NCBI GenBank assembly: GCA_964371155.1
Contig: CAYJLI010000047.1
Coordinates: 1 to 17,371 of the forward strand
Source of the DNA: CAYJEQ01 sp964371155
Lineage (GTDB): Bacteria; Bacillota; Clostridia; Oscillospirales; Ruminococcaceae
Reading direction: 5' to 3'
Length of the DNA: 17,371 bases
Part shown: positions 14,019 to 17,371 of the stretch, one piece after another
Numbering within the stretch: the first letter of the stretch is position 1
Layout: the number at the start of each line of letters is the position of its first letter
Made by a program: the position numbers and the translations under genes
The notes under the pieces: generated by a model
Told to the model about the DNA's origin: nothing
The model's input: the letters and a program-made list of their open reading frames with translations, nothing else
Database searches by the model: none

Positions 14019-15422
14019 TTAACCCCAAAAGAATTTATTATCCACAATCTCTTCAATCTGCCAGTTTTCTCCGCTATCGTCTTCGCTTGAGAGAATATAA
14101 TAGGTGTCATAAATATCACCAGCAACTTGAAGGCCGAGCTGAGCAGTGTGTGGGTCGAGTATTTCATTGACAGCGGCATACATTATAGTCACATCTTTGC
14201 CACTCAGCCCATTTATTAAATCGCCAATATATGTTTCCATGTCATCCCTTACAATATTCTCAAGCTCGATATATCTAAGCTGAGTTATAACATACCCCGG
14301 CACATAGGTGTGAACATCTGAGCTGTGCCATAATTTGTAATTCTCAATCATTTCATCATTTGCCATAATTTCATAAAGAGTGTCATAATCTCTTGTGGTT
14401 AAAGCCTCGTAATACTCTTTAACAACGAGCTCTGGAGGAAAACGCTCCTCAGAATAATGCTCAAAATAATAAAATTGACCATCATTATATGCACCGCTGT
14501 AATCTGTAAAATTGTCGGTAGGATATTCTTCTAAAAAGCTAAATGTCTTATCATTTAGCTCTTCGAGCCTCCTCAAATTATCCTCATCTAAATTTTGTAT
14601 AAGATGAACTTCGCTTTCTCCATAGCTTGCTGTGAGTGCCTCATATTCTTCGGAAGTATAGATTTCTCCCCTGCTTAAAGCTGTCCCATCGCTGTATTGT
14701 GCGAAGAATAGTTGCACCCCAAAATATCCATCAGCAAGCCCATAGTATCTTATTTCTACTTCGTCTGAATTCGACACACTGCTTTGCCTGATATATGTTT
14801 TATCCTCTGAAACTATGTACTCTATGCCATAATGTTGTGATACTGGTAGCTCTAACTGGGAGAGTGGCAAACTGCCGAGAAATGTTAGCCCTTCCTCCTG
14901 CATAATTGTATAGACTTTCATTATATAAGGATACTTTAGCTCATCAATGTGGATTTTATCCCCATAACCAAAATCTTCATCATAAACTCGCTCCTGCTCA
15001 TCATAAGCAATGATTACAAGCTCTAAAACGCCGTTATTGTCAAAATCCACTAAATTCGCATAGCAAAACCCACTTGCATCAACAAGACCATTTTCTGCAT
15101 CCTCAGGGTTTGTCGGCAGAATTGTCATGCCCGTCACTTCATAGTCGGTGCCATTCACATTCTGGATATTATAGTCGAGCTCATATGCATTTAATAGTGC
15201 AGAGTAGGGGGTGTAGTCTATTTCAATTTCGACTGGAGCACTTTCCTTAGATGAGCTATCGTCGACACTTACCTGCGAAGGGCTTTCAGTGCTTGCCTCA
15301 GAAGAGCTTGCACTTTGATTATCGCCTGTACTTACTTCTGCCCCACTCTCCTGTGAAGCGGTGCAAGCTGATAAAGTTAAAACAATCCAAACAGCTAAAA
15401 AAGCGGTTATCAGTTTTCTCAT
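14019..15422 (-). CDS. Predicted secreted lipoprotein of unknown function
   Basis: A 467-aa protein with a signal peptide (basic MRK, hydrophobic core 4-17) and a lipobox LSAC ending at C20. It should be lipidated and anchored on the outer face of the cell membrane. Residues about 21-62 form a Ser/Glu/Asp-rich low-complexity linker. Near 126-135 the segment DFDNNGVLEL resembles the calcium-loop or FG-GAP-like motif seen in many clostridial surface proteins (NLVDFDNNGVLELVI). The rest is acidic and rich in Tyr and Glu with no catalytic motif I recognise. The ATG at 15422 has AGGAGG 8 nt upstream. It is a single-gene unit with its own terminator, divergent from the stress protein operon. Function is unknown. 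Confidence 0.88.
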   Translation of the reverse strand: MRKLITAFLAVWIVLTLSACTASQESGAEVSTGDNQSASSSEASTESPSQVSVDDSSSKESAPVEIEIDYTPYSALLNAYELDYNIQNVNGTDYEVTGMTILPTNPEDAENGLVDASGFCYANLVDFDNNGVLELVIIAYDEQERVYDEDFGYGDKIHIDELKYPYIMKVYTIMQEEGLTFLGSLPLSQLELPVSQHYGIEYIVSEDKTYIRQSSVSNSDEVEIRYYGLADGYFGVQLFFAQYSDGTALSRGEIYTSEEYEALTASYGESEVHLIQNLDEDNLRRLEELNDKTFSFLEEYPTDNFTDYSGAYNDGQFYYFEHYSEERFPPELVVKEYYEALTTRDYDTLYEIMANDEMIENYKLWHSSDVHTYVPGYVITQLRYIELENIVRDDMETYIGDLINGLSGKDVTIMYAAVNEILDPHTAQLGLQVAGDIYDTYYILSSEDDSGENWQIEEIVDNKFFWG

Positions 15423-15766
15423 TTTTCTTCCTCCTAAAAACGATATTGGTATTAAAATTTGTATGCTGCTAAAACAATACTAACACAATTGCATCAATAA
15501 ATAAATGTGCCATTTTTCACATTTTTTGTAAGTAATCCTGCCAATCGTCGTTTTAAATAAAAAACGCTGTATTTATTTTACAGTCAATTTCACCAAAAGG
15601 TAACGGTTTATTCACAAATTTATAGTACAATTATATTGAGAATGAATATAAATAAGAAAGATACGCAAAATTCATTCTTGTAGTGCACCCTATGATGCGG
15701 AGTGTGCAAAAGCAAAGAATACTGGCGATTAGGTTCAAACCACAATTATTAAAGTGAGGTGCTATA
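15423..15766. promoter_or_regulatory. Divergent intergenic region between lipoprotein gene and stress-protein operon
   Basis: No gene is visible in these 344 bases. Toward the lipoprotein gene there is an extended -10-like TGTTAGTAT (minus, -10 at 15482-15477) without a good -35. Toward the plus-strand operon, TACAAT (15626-15631) or TATATT (15632-15637) could be -10 boxes, but neither has a well-spaced consensus -35; TTCACA at 15611 is the best candidate. CTGTA (15567-15571) and TACAG (15579-15583) form an inverted repeat. AGAATGAAT (15639-15647) and ATTCATTCT (15670-15678) form a 9-bp stem near the likely 5' end of the plus-strand transcript, followed by a TGCAC/GTGCA hairpin. Confidence 0.4.
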
Positions 15767-16231
15767 ATGCAGGAAAAACCAAGCTCTTTAAATTTAGATA
15801 CAAAAAAAGAACGTATTACACTTGTCTGTGTAACAGATCAGTTTAGCTGTGAAAGAATAATCAAAAGCGGAAAAACAGTGGCTGACCTAACCTCTACCAA
15901 ACTGCAAATTGTTAGCATAATAAGCTCTGAATACCCCACCAACCCAGAGGCGCTTGAATACCTTTTCACTGTTTCAAAACTACATGGCGGACAGATGAAT
16001 GTTGAATATACAGACTCCCCATACAAAGCTTTAATCGAACATATAAAGAAGCATAAAGTGTCAAATGTGCTCACTGGACTTCCAGCGGGCAAAGAGTCAA
16101 TTATATATAAGCTCTGGAGCAAGTTTACCCATATTAAGTTTTTCACCGTTGATGCCACAGGCACACTCAGTGTGGCGAGAGGATTAAATTCGGCACAGCG
16201 TTCACAGTATGCGAATTGGGAGGTGTGCTAA
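15767..16231 (+). CDS. Universal stress protein domain, KdpD-like
   Basis: A 154-aa single-domain protein. Residues 17-48 (ITLVCVTDQFSCERIIKSGK onward) follow the first strand and helix of the UspA fold, in the version found inside KdpD sensor kinases, where a Ser follows the beta-1 strand and an R/K-x-G helix comes next. The rest keeps the alternating strand/helix pattern to about 130, then a polar tail. The nucleotide-binding GxxG loop of ATP-binding Usps is not clear (VLTGLPAGKES near 100-110 is the closest match), so ATP binding is uncertain. The start ATG follows GTGAGGTG. The lipase-like gene begins one base after its stop codon, so the two are one operon. A role in K+ or c-di-AMP sensing is possible from the KdpD likeness but is not shown. 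Confidence 0.7.
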   Translation: MQEKPSSLNLDTKKERITLVCVTDQFSCERIIKSGKTVADLTSTKLQIVSIISSEYPTNPEALEYLFTVSKLHGGQMNVEYTDSPYKALIEHIKKHKVSNVLTGLPAGKESIIYKLWSKFTHIKFFTVDATGTLSVARGLNSAQRSQYANWEVC

Positions 16232-16232
16232 A

Positions 16233-17177
16233 TTGTCCTACCAGCTAAAGCAGATAGAATTTAACAGCATCGATGCGGCGCATGTAATAAAGGCGATTGC
16301 CTATATACCAACACACACCGAGCCAAAGGGCGTTGTGCAGATAACCCATGGCATGTGCGAGGATATAAGCAGGTACAGGGATTTTATGATATACCTTGCC
16401 GAAAATGGATATATAGCCGCTGGGCACGACCATTTAGGGCATGGCGCCACTGCACCAACAAAAGAGGAAAAGGGTTATTTTGCGCCCAGATGTGGTTGGA
16501 AATACCTTGTGGAAGATACATATAGATTTACACGAATACTTGACGATATGTTTTTTTCACTGCCCATATATCTTCTCGGCCACAGCATGGGATCATTTGT
16601 GGCAAGAATATACGCTTCAAAGCATGGTGAAGCAATAAAAGGTCTTTTAATAAGCGGTACAGGAACAGCTAAAAGGGACATATATCCTGCTATAAAATTG
16701 GCGGAGATAATCTCCCGCACCAAAGGCGAGCGCCACCGCTCTAAAAGGCTTAATAAGCTTGTGTTTGGAAGCTATAATAAAGATTTTGATGGCAATACGG
16801 GCAAGGAATGGCTCTCCTCGGATGCAAATATAGCCAAAGCAAAATCGGAGGATGCAAGTAATAACTTTATTTTTACTGCCTCGGCTTTTAGGGATTTGTT
16901 TTCGCTTATATACATATCAAATTCGAGCGACACTTTTCTGCATACCCCACAAAATCTACCGATATATCTCTTTGCAGGAGATAAAGACCCCGTGGGCAAT
17001 TGCGGTAAGGGCGTGAGGAAAGTTGAAGAGAAATACCGCAAAGCGGATGTGCTAAATCTAAGCTGTGTATTATATCCAAATGGCAGGCACGAAATGCTAA
17101 ATGAAGTAAATCGTGCCGAGGTATATAGTGATATTCTCAGCTGGCTGAGTGCCTTAAATGTGGAAATGTCGCACTGA
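16233..17177 (+). CDS. Alpha/beta hydrolase, monoacylglycerol lipase/lysophospholipase-like
   Basis: A 314-aa alpha/beta hydrolase of the Hydrolase_4 (serine aminopeptidase S33/monoacylglycerol lipase) type. The triad is visible: S118 in the nucleophile elbow GHSMGS, D252 in GDKDPVG and H286 in GRHEML. The oxyanion segment ITHGMCED (38-45) and the family segment HDHLGHGAT (65-73) are also present. There is no signal peptide, so it acts inside the cell, probably on lipid esters. I chose TTG at 16233, since GGGAGG lies 9 nt upstream and only one base separates it from the upstream stop. An ATG at 16209 inside the upstream gene would place the ribosome site within the coding region. The pairing with a Usp-like protein suggests a stress or membrane-lipid role (inference). 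Confidence 0.88.
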   Translation: MSYQLKQIEFNSIDAAHVIKAIAYIPTHTEPKGVVQITHGMCEDISRYRDFMIYLAENGYIAAGHDHLGHGATAPTKEEKGYFAPRCGWKYLVEDTYRFTRILDDMFFSLPIYLLGHSMGSFVARIYASKHGEAIKGLLISGTGTAKRDIYPAIKLAEIISRTKGERHRSKRLNKLVFGSYNKDFDGNTGKEWLSSDANIAKAKSEDASNNFIFTASAFRDLFSLIYISNSSDTFLHTPQNLPIYLFAGDKDPVGNCGKGVRKVEEKYRKADVLNLSCVLYPNGRHEMLNEVNRAEVYSDILSWLSALNVEMSH

Positions 17178-17202
17178 GAAAAGATAATTAAAAATTAAAA
17201 TT

Positions 17203-17243
17203 GCACTATTATCCCCCAAGCTTAACAGGGGGGATAATGGTGC
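17203..17243. terminator. Hairpin between convergent genes, probable bidirectional terminator
   Basis: GCACTATTATCCCCC (17203-17217) pairs with GGGGGATAATGGTGC (17229-17243) over 15 positions including one T-G, with an 11-nt loop. On the minus strand a T-rich run follows (AATTTTAATTTTT), so it best fits the gene entering from the right. On the plus strand no T-run follows, though it still lies 26 nt after the lipase stop. Confidence 0.7.
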
Positions 17244-17315
17244 ATATTAGCGTGTTTATATCCGGTTTTAATATTGATTAATTTTATTTTAGATAAATGA
17301 CCGACTACAACCTAT

Positions 17316-17371
17316 CTAAACTTCAATCTGCACAGCTTCATCAATTGAAACAGCGCCGCCGATGGTAGTCC
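17316..17371 (-). CDS. 3' end of an unidentified gene running off the window
   Basis: Seventeen codons in an open minus-strand frame end at TAG (17318-17316), reading TTIGGAVSIDEAVQIEV. The terminator-like hairpin 17243-17203 lies about 70 nt downstream in the same direction, which supports a true gene end. The fragment is too short to name a product. Confidence 0.4.
   Translation of the reverse strand, partial: TTIGGAVSIDEAVQIEV

Noticed and set aside
15567..15583. CTGTA-N7-TACAG inverted repeat as an operator
   Set aside because: The arms are only 5 bp in AT-rich DNA and no regulator gene is nearby; noted but not called as a site.
1..17371. CRISPR arrays, tRNA/rRNA genes, insertion sequences or phage genes
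   Set aside because: No spaced direct repeats, tRNA-like cloverleaf, rRNA segments, transposase or phage proteins were seen.

Overview
The window reads as a chromosomal stretch of a low-to-moderate GC anaerobic Firmicute, probably class Clostridia. This rests on strong AGGAGG-type ribosome binding sites, consensus TTGACA/TATAAT-like promoters, frequent TTG starts, a transketolase split into two genes, a clostridial-style lipoprotein and intrinsic terminators. The genus cannot be fixed from the sequence alone. There is one scaffold gap of 100 N (13594-13693), so synteny across it is not proven.

Minus strand, 6944 down to 22: one promoter, a structured leader of about 350 nt ending in an intrinsic terminator that abuts the first ribosome binding site, then a six-gene polyamine operon. 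The order is speD (S-adenosylmethionine decarboxylase), a fold-I arginine-type decarboxylase (speA), speE (spermidine synthase), speB (agmatinase), carboxyspermidine dehydrogenase and nspC (carboxyspermidine decarboxylase). It closes with an intrinsic terminator at 22-57. The genes encode arginine to agmatine to putrescine, followed by two chemically different routes from putrescine to spermidine. One uses decarboxylated SAM (SpeD/SpeE), the other aspartate semialdehyde (dehydrogenase/NspC). This double route, with the attenuator-like leader, is the most interesting part of the window.

Minus strand, 9059 down to 7071: marR regulator followed by a MATE efflux pump. A consensus promoter overlaps three 14-bp tandem repeats and a perfect inverted repeat, which look like the operator. 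The marR-MATE spacer can fold as a small three-way junction.

Plus strand, 9117-13581: a small zinc-ribbon/B-box membrane protein with its own promoter and terminator; an Asp/Glu-racemase-family protein with its own promoter; then a probable threonine aldolase - transketolase N-half - transketolase C-half operon.

After the gap: a minus-strand lipoprotein gene (14019-15422) with a 19-bp-stem terminator. Divergent from it is a two-gene plus-strand operon of a KdpD-like universal stress protein and an alpha/beta-hydrolase (monoacylglycerol lipase type), separated by one base. The window ends in a hairpin terminator and the last 17 codons of a minus-strand gene.
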